Shown in pieces: positions 8,764-17,549 of a stretch of 64,000 nt of DNA (its first letter is position 1; every line of letters starts with the position of its first letter). This DNA comes from Sphingomonas sp. HMP6 (GTDB lineage: Bacteria; Pseudomonadota; Alphaproteobacteria; Sphingomonadales; Sphingomonadaceae): the NCBI RefSeq assembly GCF_013374095.1, contig NZ_AP022672.1, forward strand, positions 2,683,501 through 2,747,500, read 5' to 3'. Position numbers and translations under genes: made by a program. Under the pieces are notes generated by a model. The model was not told where the DNA came from, did no database searches, and saw nothing but the letters and a program-made list of their open reading frames with translations.

Positions 8764-10333
8764 AGAGCGCGATCAGGATCAGCACGACGCCGACCGACGC
8801 GCCGTTGAAGCTGGTTGTCGTCTTGAACTGGACGCCTTCCATCGTGATGCGATTGGCGTTCGCGCGCGCCTTCACGGTCAGCGACAGGATCACCGCGAGC
8901 GCCAGCGATACGAGAAACACCAGCCCCATCCGGTTCATGAACGGCAGGTCCGGAAGCGCCTCCCGGAAGATGTAGGACAGCAATACCGACGATACTGCCG
9001 CCGCAATCGCCCCTGCTTCGTTCGCGCGTTTCCAGAACAGCCCGAGCAGGAAGATCACCGTGATGCCCGGCGTGAAGAAGCCGGAGAATTCCTGAATGAA
9101 CTGGAACGCCTGGTCGGACTGTCCGATCAACGGTCGCGCCAACAAGATCGCGATCAGGATGGCCACGCCGGCGGCAATCCGTCCGACCAGCACCATCCGC
9201 GTCTCGCTTGCGGCATCGGCGCCATCGCCGGTCTTGATCCCGCGCACCTTGGCGTACAGATCGAGCGTGAAGATCGTCGCAATCGAGTTAATCTTGGACG
9301 CGGTCGACGCGATGATCGCGGCGATCAATGCAGCAAACACCAGCCCCAGGATCCCCGGCGGCAGGAGGCGCATCATGGTCGGATAGGCCTGGTCGGGCTT
9401 GCTCAACCCCGGCGCCAGAATGACCGCAGCGATACCGGGCAGCACGATGATGACCGGCATCAACAGCTTCAGATAGGCCGCAAACACAATACCTTTTTGC
9501 GCTTCGCCCAGATTCTTCGCGGCCAGTGCGCGCTGGATGATATATTGGTTGAACCCCCAATAGCTGAGATTGGCGATCCACATCCCGCCGACCAGCACCG
9601 CGATGCCGGGCAATTCCTTGAAATGCGGGCTGCTCGGCGACAGGATCATGTCGAAATGATCAGGCACGCGGCGCGTCAGTTCCATGAAGCCCCCGATGAT
9701 CCCGGCATCGCCGCCGATCTTGCTGAGCGTGAGGCCTGATACCATCAGGCCGCCCAGCACCAACAGCGTGACCTGCACGATGTCGGTCAGCGCAACCGCC
9801 TTCAGGCCGCCGCGCAACTGATACAGCAAGGCGAAGCCGCCGAGCGCCCACAGCGCTACCGTCTGGTCGATCCCGGCGACTTGGTTGACCGCGATCGAGC
9901 CGAGCCAGATGATCGAGGTGAGATTCACGAACACGTAGAGCGCCAGCCAAAAGATCGCCATGATCGTGCGGATCGTGGGACCATACCGCTGTTCCAGGAA
10001 CTGCGGCATCGTGTAGATTTCGTTCTTCAGGAAGATCGGCAGGAAGTATTTGCCGACGATCAGCAGCGTCAGCGCCGCCATCCATTCATAGGATGCAATG
10101 GCCAGACCGATCGCATAGCCCGATCCCGACATGCCGACGATCTGTTCGGCCGAGATGTTCGCGGCGATCAGCGATGCACCGATCGCCCACCACGGCAGCG
10201 ATTTGGACGCGAGAAAATAGTCCGACGTGTTCTTGGTATGCCCGGCCTTTTCGCGCGAGACATATTGGGCAAGGCCAAAGATCGCGATGAAATAGACAAT
10301 GACGACGGCAGCGTCGATGGTGGCAAGGTTCAC
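8747..10333 (-). CDS. Sodium/solute symporter (SSS family, SGLT-like)
   Basis: This 528-residue polytopic protein with about 13-14 hydrophobic helices belongs to the SSS family close to the sodium/galactose symporter vSGLT: LIAANISAEQIVGMSGSGYAIGLAIASYEWMAA near 55-85, then the LYQLRGGLKAVALTDIVQ segment near 170-187. It should import galactose or galactonate with Na+ across the inner membrane. It starts with GTG at 10333, preceded by GGGGAG at a good distance. It is the first gene of a transport-kinase-aldolase operon, and the divergent FadR-type regulator on the other side of its promoter probably controls it. The exact substrate is inferred from context. Confidence 0.9.
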   Translation of the reverse strand: MNLATIDAAVVIVYFIAIFGLAQYVSREKAGHTKNTSDYFLASKSLPWWAIGASLIAANISAEQIVGMSGSGYAIGLAIASYEWMAALTLLIVGKYFLPIFLKNEIYTMPQFLEQRYGPTIRTIMAIFWLALYVFVNLTSIIWLGSIAVNQVAGIDQTVALWALGGFALLYQLRGGLKAVALTDIVQVTLLVLGGLMVSGLTLSKIGGDAGIIGGFMELTRRVPDHFDMILSPSSPHFKELPGIAVLVGGMWIANLSYWGFNQYIIQRALAAKNLGEAQKGIVFAAYLKLLMPVIIVLPGIAAVILAPGLSKPDQAYPTMMRLLPPGILGLVFAALIAAIIASTASKINSIATIFTLDLYAKVRGIKTGDGADAASETRMVLVGRIAAGVAILIAILLARPLIGQSDQAFQFIQEFSGFFTPGITVIFLLGLFWKRANEAGAIAAAVSSVLLSYIFREALPDLPFMNRMGLVFLVSLALAVILSLTVKARANANRITMEGVQFKTTTSFNGASVGVVLILIALYATWW

Positions 10334-10497
10334 GCGTTACTCCCCAGTAACGGCCAAGCCGATCAGCCGCCGTTTTCCCGATATGCCGCCGGTTCGCGGT
10401 CTGCCGACTATTTATATGACTAAATGTCTTTGTCCAGCGGCGCGGATGGGGCACACGGGTGACAAAGGCCCAATCGTGCGCCACTATGCGGGCAAAT
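10334..10497. promoter_or_regulatory. Divergent promoter region, symporter operon and FadR-type regulator
   Basis: This gap lies between two divergent starts. It has an AT-rich core at about 10407-10425 in an otherwise GC-rich setting, including the interrupted inverted repeat ATTTA-N6-TAAAT (10410-10425). Just beside it is ATGTCTTTGTCC (10424-10435), related to the TTGTCTTAT repeat found before the TonB receptor gene. This is the natural place for the regulator's operator; which of these elements is bound cannot be told from sequence alone. Confidence 0.5.
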
Positions 10498-11268
10498 ATG
10501 GCGACCAAACCCCCTTCTCTCGACCTTGCGCCCACCAATCTGCGCCCCTCGCTCGGGCGCAACCTCACCTACGGTATGCTCGACAGCCTCGGCCGCGCGA
10601 TCGTCACCGGGCGCTATGAGCAGAACCCCTTCCCGACCGAGGCGCAACTTGCCCAGGCGCACGGCGTCAGCCGCTCGGTCACGCGCGAAGCGGTCAAGAT
10701 GCTGACCGCCAAAGGTCTGCTCAGCGCACGGCCGCGGCAAGGGACGGTGGTGCAACCGGCGAGCAACTGGAATCTGTTCGATACCGACGTGCTGCGCTGG
10801 CTGCTCGAACGGAAATTTTCGGTCGACCTGCTGCGGCAATTCAACCAGTTGCGCGTCGCGATCGAACCCGAAGCGGCCGCGCTCGCGGCGCGCTTCGGCG
10901 GCCCGGCCGATTTGGGCAAGATCGACGCCGGGCTCGCACGGATGGTAGCAGCGGAACAGGGGCAGGACGAACCGCTGGAGGCCGATATCGCTTTCCATGT
11001 CGCGATCCTGACCGCGTCGAAGAACCCGTTCTACATGCAGTTCCACGACGTCGTGACGACCGCGCTGCGCACCTCGATCCGCTTCACCAACCGGATCAAG
11101 GGGCGCACCGCGAGCATCGCCGACCATGAAGCCGTGCGCGACGCAATCACCGCGCGCGATGCCGATGCCGCACGGCTCGCGATGCGGCATTTGATCAGCG
11201 ACGTGCTCGAACTGATCGAACAGGTCGAGGCCGAGCGCGAAGCCCCGGCTACGGCGCCGTCATCTTGA
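10498..11268 (+). CDS. FadR-subfamily GntR transcriptional regulator
   Basis: This protein of about 256 residues has a winged helix-turn-helix at the N-terminus (GRYEQNPFPTEAQLAQAHGVSRSVTREAVKML...KGLLSARPRQGTVV) and a helical FCD effector domain containing the metal-ligand pattern (Asp and His in ADIAFHVAI, then His in SIADHEAVRDAI). FadR-type regulators in sugar-acid loci usually repress until they bind a pathway intermediate such as galactonate or its keto-deoxy derivative. In-frame starts also exist at 10459 (GTG) and 10486 (ATG); the choice is uncertain. Its 3' end overlaps the convergent GH43 gene by 20 bases. Confidence 0.9.
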   Translation: MATKPPSLDLAPTNLRPSLGRNLTYGMLDSLGRAIVTGRYEQNPFPTEAQLAQAHGVSRSVTREAVKMLTAKGLLSARPRQGTVVQPASNWNLFDTDVLRWLLERKFSVDLLRQFNQLRVAIEPEAAALAARFGGPADLGKIDAGLARMVAAEQGQDEPLEADIAFHVAILTASKNPFYMQFHDVVTTALRTSIRFTNRIKGRTASIADHEAVRDAITARDADAARLAMRHLISDVLELIEQVEAEREAPATAPSS

Positions 11269-12175
11269 TCGGTACGATCTGCCCATAGGAATCGTAAGAG
11301 ATAGGCTGGATCGCGATTTTCCGGTCGTCGCTATACGGCCCGGTGCCCTTCTTCCCCTCCCAGCGATGGTAGACGATCGACCACGATCCATCTTTCGGAT
11401 CGCGTACGAAGCTGTGATGCCCCGGTCCCTTATAGCGCTTGTCGCTCTGCAGCAGGGCCCCGCGATATTTCCAGGGGCCGATCGGGCTCGGCGCCATCGC
11501 ATACTGCACTTCGTAAGCCGCCGTGTTCCAGCTTCCGTGGCTGTACGACAGGTAATAGATGCCGTTCCGCTCATGCATGAACGCCCCTTCGGTAAACAGC
11601 GGCGGCTGTGCGATCTCCACCTCATGGTCGATCGTGACCATATCCGGCTTGAGTTCGAACACGCGCAGCGTCGCGCCCGCGCTGCCGCCCGCATAGAGAT
11701 AGCGGATCCCCGATTTGGGATCGACGAATACCATCGGGTCGATCGCTTCGAAGCCGTTGCCGCCGGTCAGCAGCGGCTTGCCGCTGTCGCTGCACGGACC
11801 CTGCGGCGCAGCGCACACCGCCACGCCCAAGCGGCTCGGCGAGGGGTTCTGCGGGCCGACCGAATAATAGAGGTAATATTTGCCGTTGGCTGCGACCATA
11901 TCGGGCGCCCACAGATAGTGGCGCGGCTCGCGGTCATCCTTGATCCACGCAATATCCCGCAGCGCCAGCATTTGGCTTGCCCGCGTGAAAGTCGTCCGGT
12001 CGGGCGACACCCACGCATCCAGCGTCTCGCCGCGTCCGGTCGGATACACCCACAACTGGCCGTTGAAATAGTCCGCGTCGGGATCGGCCCCGACGATCAC
12101 CGATTTCACTTCCTGCGCGGCACCCGGCGCGGCAAAGGCCACCACCGCGAACGCCGCCAAAACCGTCTTGCGCAT
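11249..12175 (-). CDS. Glycoside hydrolase family 43 protein, secreted
   Basis: This 308-residue protein with a signal peptide (cleavage near APGAAQ) has the five-bladed propeller features of GH43: the catalytic-base region DADYFNG, YLWAPDM in blade 2 and the FTEGAFMHERNGIYYLSYS segment with the probable acid Glu. Family members cleave arabinofuranose, xylose or galactose from plant polysaccharides. In this galactonate-centred locus an arabinosidase or exo-galactanase role is plausible, but subfamily cannot be assigned by eye. The start at 12175 is preceded by GGAGG. It heads the 3' part of a leftward run with the GH5-like gene and the mutarotase. Confidence 0.88.
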   Translation of the reverse strand: MRKTVLAAFAVVAFAAPGAAQEVKSVIVGADPDADYFNGQLWVYPTGRGETLDAWVSPDRTTFTRASQMLALRDIAWIKDDREPRHYLWAPDMVAANGKYYLYYSVGPQNPSPSRLGVAVCAAPQGPCSDSGKPLLTGGNGFEAIDPMVFVDPKSGIRYLYAGGSAGATLRVFELKPDMVTIDHEVEIAQPPLFTEGAFMHERNGIYYLSYSHGSWNTAAYEVQYAMAPSPIGPWKYRGALLQSDKRYKGPGHHSFVRDPKDGSWSIVYHRWEGKKGTGPYSDDRKIAIQPISYDSYGQIVPIKMTAP

Positions 12176-12188
12176 GTCCCAGCCTCCG

Positions 12189-13331
12189 TCAGTTCGCAGC
12201 CGGCACCACGCCCTTCGGCGCGGCGGCAAGGCGCGTGATCAGGTCGGTCTCGGCCACGCGGTACGGCTTGCCATCGGCGCGCAGCACTTCATGGAACCAG
12301 ATCGGCGGCTCCTCATAGGTATAGGGCTTCTTCCAGCTGTCCCACGGCAGGCGCGTCTGCGTCTTTCCGTCGACGAAGCCCCAATTGAACATCGCGATGT
12401 TGAGCTTCTTGGCGATCGGCAGCGATCCGTCGAAGGTCGATCCGTTGCCGCGCGCCATATATTCGGTGCACAGCACCGGGCGGCCGTAGCTCAGCATCTG
12501 GCGCGCGCGGACCAGGAAGGTCTCGGGCCAGCTATAATCGTGAAAGCTCAACACGTCCGAGCGCGCGATCTGGATCCGCTCAACCGCATCGAGCTTGGCA
12601 TTCTGGTCCCAATGATCGCCAGTCCACACGCCCGAGGTGAGCGGCTGAACGGGATCGACCGACTGTGCCCAATCGAACACCTTGTCGAGCAACCCGGCGA
12701 CCAGCACATTCTTATTGGGCGTGGCCGCATAATTGCCGCCGCCGCCATTGTTGGGCTCGTTCCACACGTCCCACGCGAGTACGCGATCGTCCTTGCCGAA
12801 GGTGCCAACGATATCCTTCACATAGCCTTCGAGCTTGGGATATTGGCTCTTGTCCGCAAGCCGCGCGGCGCCCGGTGCTTGTACCCAGCCCGAATTGTGC
12901 ACGCCCGGAATCGGCGGATGCTGCGGTCCGGCAACGGGATTGGGATCCCAGCAGCTGTCGAACAGCACGAACATCGGCTTGATCTTGTGTTTCGCGGCGA
13001 TCGTCAGGAACTGGTCGATGCGCTGCTTGAAGCCCGCCGCGTCATTCTCCCACGGCAAATTGTGCAGGAAGACGCGCATCGTCTTCATGTTGAGTTTCTC
13101 GGCCCAGCCCAGCTCCTTGTCGATCGTCGCAACGTCGAACGTGTCGGCCTGCCACATCTCCAGCTCGTTGATCGCGGTCGCCGGCGTGTAATTCGCCCCC
13201 ACCATCCACGGCTGCGCGTCATACCAGGTCTTTGCCTTGGCCTTGGTCCACAGCTCGCGCGCTTCGGCGACGCCGCTGCTGAGCGTCAGCGAAAGCGCGG
13301 CGGCAAGCGAGAAAAGAATGCGATTCTTCAT
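12189..13331 (-). CDS. Secreted cellulase-like (GH5/clan A type) glycosidase
   Basis: This 380-residue secreted TIM-barrel glycosidase has a signal peptide (SSGVAEA). The acid/base Glu lies in VLAWDVWNEPN near residue 175 and the probable nucleophile Glu in RPVLCTEYMARG near 285. The spacing and the WNEPN motif fit clan GH-A (GH5-like or a relative). No carbohydrate-binding module is visible. The substrate is unknown; the neighbours (GH43, mutarotase, galactonate enzymes) suggest a galactose-containing plant glycan. GGAGA precedes the ATG at 13331. Thirteen bases separate it from the GH43 gene and 14 from the mutarotase gene. Confidence 0.85.
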   Translation of the reverse strand: MKNRILFSLAAALSLTLSSGVAEARELWTKAKAKTWYDAQPWMVGANYTPATAINELEMWQADTFDVATIDKELGWAEKLNMKTMRVFLHNLPWENDAAGFKQRIDQFLTIAAKHKIKPMFVLFDSCWDPNPVAGPQHPPIPGVHNSGWVQAPGAARLADKSQYPKLEGYVKDIVGTFGKDDRVLAWDVWNEPNNGGGGNYAATPNKNVLVAGLLDKVFDWAQSVDPVQPLTSGVWTGDHWDQNAKLDAVERIQIARSDVLSFHDYSWPETFLVRARQMLSYGRPVLCTEYMARGNGSTFDGSLPIAKKLNIAMFNWGFVDGKTQTRLPWDSWKKPYTYEEPPIWFHEVLRADGKPYRVAETDLITRLAAAPKGVVPAAN

Positions 13332-13345
13332 GATTGGTCTCCGCT

Positions 13346-14521
13346 TCACTTGGCGCGCTGACCGGTGGTCAGCCGGTAGGTCATGACGTTGCGATAGGTC
13401 TGGCCGGGGTCGAGCCGCGCCGAGCCGAAGCCGCGCTGGTTCGGCGTGTCCGGGAAAATCTGCGGCTCCATCACGAAGGCATCGCCCTCGCGGTAGATCT
13501 TGCGCGCTTTGCCCGAGCTCGTCCCGTCGAGGAAATTACCCGAATAGAATTGCAGGCCCGGCTGGGTCGACCACAGTTCGAACCCGCGCCCCGATGCCGG
13601 ATCATAGGCACGCGCCATCAAATGCTGCGTTGGCGTCACGGTGCGGCCGATCACCCAATTGTGATCATAGCCGCGCCCGAACACGATCTGTTCGTCGCGC
13701 GCATCGCGAACGCGCTCGCCGATCGCGCGGGGCGTGCGGAAATCGAACACCGTCCCCGCCACCGGCGTGAAGGCGCCCGTCGGGATCGCACCGCTGTCGG
13801 TCGGGGTATAACGTTCCGCCGGGATCGTGATGAGCGTGCCCATCGCACCGTTCGCCGACCCTTCGCCCGACAGATTCCAATAGGCATGGTTGGTGATGTT
13901 GGCGATCGTCGGGCGATCGGTCGTCGCGCGATATTCGATCGTCAGCGCATTGGCTTCATCGAGCGAATAGATCGCATCGACCGTCATCGTGCCGGGATAG
14001 CCCTGATCGCCATCGGGGCTGACGTAGCGCAGCGTGACCGATGCGATCGGGCCGGATTTCAGATCGACGACTTCCCACAACACCTTGTCAAACCCGACCG
14101 TGCCGCCGTGCAGCGCGTTGACGCCGTTATTGACCGGCGTCTGATAGGTCTTGCCGTCGAGGACGAAGCGCCCCTTGGCGATGCGGTTGGCAAAGCGGCC
14201 AACCGTCCCGCCGAAATATTGCGGCGTAGAGAGATAGTCGTCGATCCGCGCATAGCCCAAGGCGACGTCGGCACGCTTGCCCGCGCGATCAGGCATGATC
14301 ACCGACTGCAAGCTTGCGCCGTAAGCGATCACCGTCGCCGAGACACCGCGCCCGTTGCTGAGCGTTACCGCAGGCACCGCGCGCCCGTCGGGCAGCTTGC
14401 CAAAGGTCGAGCGCTTGGCCTGCGCCGCCAGCGCCGGAGTCGCCACCGCACAGCCGAGCGCGGCAAGCGCCCCGACCCCCGCCTTGATCCAATTCCGCGC
14501 CTTGATCCTGTTCCGCTCCAT
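13346..14521 (-). CDS. galM: Aldose 1-epimerase (galactose mutarotase), exported
   Basis: This 391-residue mutarotase interconverts alpha- and beta-anomers of galactose or related sugars. The family motifs GRFANRIAKGRF, the catalytic His in ITNHAYWNLSG near 210 and the catalytic Glu in LQFYSGNFLDG...FVMEPQ are present. Unlike cytoplasmic GalM it carries a signal peptide (about 1-38, ending ATPALAAQ), so it should work in the periplasm. Sugar dehydrogenases are anomer-specific, so a mutarotase fits the oxidative pathway here. The start at 14521 was chosen for its GAGGGACGGAG ribosome-binding site. Confidence 0.93.
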   Translation of the reverse strand: MERNRIKARNWIKAGVGALAALGCAVATPALAAQAKRSTFGKLPDGRAVPAVTLSNGRGVSATVIAYGASLQSVIMPDRAGKRADVALGYARIDDYLSTPQYFGGTVGRFANRIAKGRFVLDGKTYQTPVNNGVNALHGGTVGFDKVLWEVVDLKSGPIASVTLRYVSPDGDQGYPGTMTVDAIYSLDEANALTIEYRATTDRPTIANITNHAYWNLSGEGSANGAMGTLITIPAERYTPTDSGAIPTGAFTPVAGTVFDFRTPRAIGERVRDARDEQIVFGRGYDHNWVIGRTVTPTQHLMARAYDPASGRGFELWSTQPGLQFYSGNFLDGTSSGKARKIYREGDAFVMEPQIFPDTPNQRGFGSARLDPGQTYRNVMTYRLTTGQRAK

Positions 14522-14543
14522 CTCCGTCCCTCTTTTTTTCGTG

Positions 14544-16352
14544 TCAGTGGCTGTCGCGCGGCAAGCCCTTGGTCTGGGCAATCCGCTGATATTTGACGGC
14601 ATCTTCGATCACCGCGCCGGTTTCGAACTGGCCGACTTGCGCGCGGTACATTTCCTGCCACGGCGTTTGCGATGGCGGCGCGAGCGTGTCGCCCGCCGCC
14701 TCCAGCGCGGCGCGGCGGCGCGCGATCTCGGCGTCGTCCACCAACATATCAACGCGGCGCTGGGTCAGATCGATCCGCACCCGGTCGCCGCTCTGCACCA
14801 GCGCAAGACCACCGCCGACCGCAGCTTCAGGACTGGCGTTGAGGATCGAGGGGCTGCCGCTGGTGCCCGACTGACGCCCGTCGCCGATGCACGGCAATTC
14901 ATGGATGCCGGCGCGAATCAGCGCGGCGGGCGGGCGCATGTTGACCACCTCCGCCCCGCCCGGATAGCCGACCGGCCCGGCCCCGCGCATGATCAGGATC
15001 GTATTCGCGTCGATGCCGAGTGCCGGATCGTCGATCCGCGCGTGATAATCCTCGGGGCCATCGAACACGACTGCCTTGCCCTCGAACGCATCGGGCGAGG
15101 CCGGATCGCTGAGATAGCGGTTACGGAATTCGTCCGAGATGACCGACAGCTTCATGACCGCCGAATCGAACAGATTGCCCGAAAAGACGCTCAAGCCCGC
15201 GCCATTGCGCAACGGTCGCGCGAGCGGACGGATCACGTCTTCGTCCTCGATCTGTGCCGCGCCGACATTGGCGGCGAGCGTCTGGCCGTTGCAGGCCACC
15301 ACTTCCCCGTCGAGCATCCCGCCACGGTACAATTCGCCCATCACCGCGGGGACGCCACCGGCGCGATAATAATCCTCGCCGAGATATTCCCCCGAAGGCT
15401 GCAGATTGACCAGCAGCGGCACGTCGGCGCCGTGCGATTCCCAATCGGCGAGCGTCAGGTCGACGCCCATGTGCCGCGCGATCGCGTTGAGGTGAATCGG
15501 CGCATTGGTCGATCCGCCGATCGCCGAATTGACCCGAATCGCATTCAGGAACGCCGCGCGCGTCATGATCTCGCTCGGCTTGCGATCGGCCTTGACCATC
15601 TCGACGATCCGCCGCCCGGTTTCCCACGCGCATTGCTGCCGGTCGCGATACGGCGCAGGGATCGCCGCCGATCCGGGCAGCGACATGCCGAGCGCTTCGC
15701 ACAGCGAATTCATCGTCGTCGCGGTGCCCATCGTGTTGCAGAAACCAGTCGAGGGCGCGGACGACGCGACCAGTTCGATGAAGCCCTTATAATCGATCTC
15801 GCCCGCCGCGAGCATTTCGCGCGCTTTCCACACGATCGTGCCGGAACCGGTGCGCTGTCCCTTGTGCCAGCCATTGAGCATCGGCCCGACCGACAGTGCG
15901 ATGGCCGGAATGTTGACCGTCGCCGCCGCCATCAGACAGGCGGGCGTCGTCTTGTCGCAACCGATCGTCAGCACCACGCCGTCGAGCGGATAGCCGTACA
16001 GCGTCTCGACCAGCGAGAGATAGGCAAGGTTGCGGTCGAGCGCGGGCGTGGGGCGCTTGCCGGTTTCCTGGATCGGATGCGTCGGAAATTCGATCGGGAT
16101 GCCGCCAGCATCGCGAATCCCCTCTTTGACACGTTGCGCCAGCACGATGTGATGGCGGTTGCACGGCACCAGATCGCTGCCCGTCTGCGCGATGCCGATG
16201 ATCGGCCGGTTCGACTGCAATTCCTCGAGGCTCAATCCATAATTGAGATACCGCTCGATATAGAGTGCGGTCATGTCGGGATTGTCTTTATTGTCGAACC
16301 AGGAACGCGAGCGCAGGCGCAGTCCCACTTCCCTGCCGTCTATGTCGCTCAC
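14544..16352 (-). CDS. IlvD/Edd-family sugar-acid dehydratase
   Basis: This protein of about 602 residues belongs to the iron-sulphur IlvD/Edd family, in the branch that dehydrates aldonic acids (arabonate, xylonate, galactonate). Cluster-ligand motifs are TGSDLVPCNRHH, TIGCDKTTPACLMAA and SAPSTGFCNTMGTATTMN. With the sugar dehydrogenase, lactonase, DgoK and DgoA nearby it most likely converts D-galactonate to 2-keto-3-deoxygalactonate. It may also accept L-arabonate or D-fuconate, which share stereochemistry. I favour the GTG at 16352 (GAGAGG just upstream); a GTG four codons earlier (16364) is an alternative. It is divergent from the sugar dehydrogenase gene. Confidence 0.9.
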   Translation of the reverse strand: MSDIDGREVGLRLRSRSWFDNKDNPDMTALYIERYLNYGLSLEELQSNRPIIGIAQTGSDLVPCNRHHIVLAQRVKEGIRDAGGIPIEFPTHPIQETGKRPTPALDRNLAYLSLVETLYGYPLDGVVLTIGCDKTTPACLMAAATVNIPAIALSVGPMLNGWHKGQRTGSGTIVWKAREMLAAGEIDYKGFIELVASSAPSTGFCNTMGTATTMNSLCEALGMSLPGSAAIPAPYRDRQQCAWETGRRIVEMVKADRKPSEIMTRAAFLNAIRVNSAIGGSTNAPIHLNAIARHMGVDLTLADWESHGADVPLLVNLQPSGEYLGEDYYRAGGVPAVMGELYRGGMLDGEVVACNGQTLAANVGAAQIEDEDVIRPLARPLRNGAGLSVFSGNLFDSAVMKLSVISDEFRNRYLSDPASPDAFEGKAVVFDGPEDYHARIDDPALGIDANTILIMRGAGPVGYPGGAEVVNMRPPAALIRAGIHELPCIGDGRQSGTSGSPSILNASPEAAVGGGLALVQSGDRVRIDLTQRRVDMLVDDAEIARRRAALEAAGDTLAPPSQTPWQEMYRAQVGQFETGAVIEDAVKYQRIAQTKGLPRDSH

Positions 16353-16478
16353 TTGCCTCTCCACTCCGGCCGCCGCCTTGGGATGTTACATGCGACTGTT
16401 ATGCCGCTTGTCCGGGTTGATAGTGGCTGCCCGCCGCAATAGAAAGCATATATATCGTATAAAAGACAGGAGAGCGTG

Positions 16479-17426
16479 ATGAGCGGATCGAACAAGGCCT
16501 TCAGCGACCCGATTCGCGTCGGTCTGGTCGGCATCGGCAAGATCGCGCGTGATCAGCATGTTCCCGCGCTGCTGGCCGATCCGCGCTTCGTGCTGGCGGC
16601 GACTGCGAGCCGCCACGGACGGATCGATGGCGTGCCTGGCTATCACGATATAGCCGAGATGCTGGCCGGGCCGGACCGGATCGATGCGGTGTCGCTGTGC
16701 ACCCCTCCGGGCGGACGGATCGACATCGCGCGCGTGGCGATCGACGCAGGCAAAGCGGTGATGCTCGAAAAGCCGCCCGCGACGACGCTGGCGGAGGCCG
16801 AGGCGCTGGTCGCGGCGGCGCAGGCGGCGGGCGTGCCGCTGTTCGCCACCTGGCATTCGCGCGAGGCCGCCGCAGTCGAGGAAGCCCGCGCATGGCTATC
16901 CGACAAGACCGTGCGCGCGGCGCGAATCATCTGGGCGGAAGACATCCGCCGCTGGCATCCGGGCCAGGAATGGATCCTCGACGAAGGCGGGTTCGGGGTT
17001 TTCGACCCCGGCATCAACGCCTTGTCGATCATCACCCGCTTGCTGCCGGATTCGTTCGCCGTCGAGCAGGCTGAGCTTGCCATCCCTGCGGGCCGCGCCT
17101 GCCCGATCGCCGCAACGGTCGCGTTGCGCAGCGGCGCTGTGCCGGTCGCGGTCGAGCTCGACTTCCTGCGCACTGGGCCGCAGCGTTGGGACATCGAAAT
17201 CGACACGGACCAGGGTCCGCTGCGCCTGTCCGATGGCGGCGCGACCAGCACGATCGGTGACGAAGCGCCTCGCACAGCATCAAACCGTGAATATCCCCGG
17301 CTCTACGCACGCTTCGCCGAACTGTTGGCCAGCGGACAAGCAGACGCGGATCTGGCACCGCTCGCGATCGTCGAGGCGGCGTTGACCCGCGGCACAATTC
17401 AGAAGGTCGCCGCCTTCGCCTTCTGA
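16479..17426 (+). CDS. Gfo/Idh/MocA-family sugar dehydrogenase, probably D-galactose 1-dehydrogenase
   Basis: This 315-residue NAD(P)-dependent oxidoreductase has a Rossmann motif VGLVGIGKIARDQHVPAL near 12-29, the EKPPATTLAEAEAL segment with the conserved Lys of the EKP motif near 90, and WHPGQEWILDEGGFGVFDPGINALSI near 163-188. These segments resemble the pseudomonad Gal protein, which oxidises D-galactose (and L-arabinose) to the lactone. That gives the first step of the oxidative pathway encoded here. The ATG at 16479 has AGGAGA six bases upstream; a GTG directly before it is less well placed. Confidence 0.82.
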   Translation: MSGSNKAFSDPIRVGLVGIGKIARDQHVPALLADPRFVLAATASRHGRIDGVPGYHDIAEMLAGPDRIDAVSLCTPPGGRIDIARVAIDAGKAVMLEKPPATTLAEAEALVAAAQAAGVPLFATWHSREAAAVEEARAWLSDKTVRAARIIWAEDIRRWHPGQEWILDEGGFGVFDPGINALSIITRLLPDSFAVEQAELAIPAGRACPIAATVALRSGAVPVAVELDFLRTGPQRWDIEIDTDQGPLRLSDGGATSTIGDEAPRTASNREYPRLYARFAELLASGQADADLAPLAIVEAALTRGTIQKVAAFAF

Positions 17427-17434
17427 TCCCCGGC

Positions 17435-17452
17435 TTGTCTTATTTGTCTTAT
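17435..17452. promoter_or_regulatory. Tandem TTGTCTTAT repeat before the TonB receptor gene
   Basis: Two perfect, adjacent copies of the 9-mer TTGTCTTAT (17435-17443 and 17444-17452) are followed by TAAT in the 123-base gap before the receptor gene. A near copy, CTGTCTTAT (21184-21192), sits directly at the start of the divergently placed lactonase gene, and related AT-rich GTCTT or AAGACA words occur at 10425-10430 and 16461-16468. This looks like a shared operator half-site for the locus regulator, but that is inference. Confidence 0.45.
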
Positions 17453-17549
17453 TAATCGCTTGTAATCTGTCAATCGCGGCGATTATAGGAAGCGAGGCTC
17501 CGCATAGAGGGAGCGGACAATAACGAACGCCATAAAGGGGAGGCCGCGC

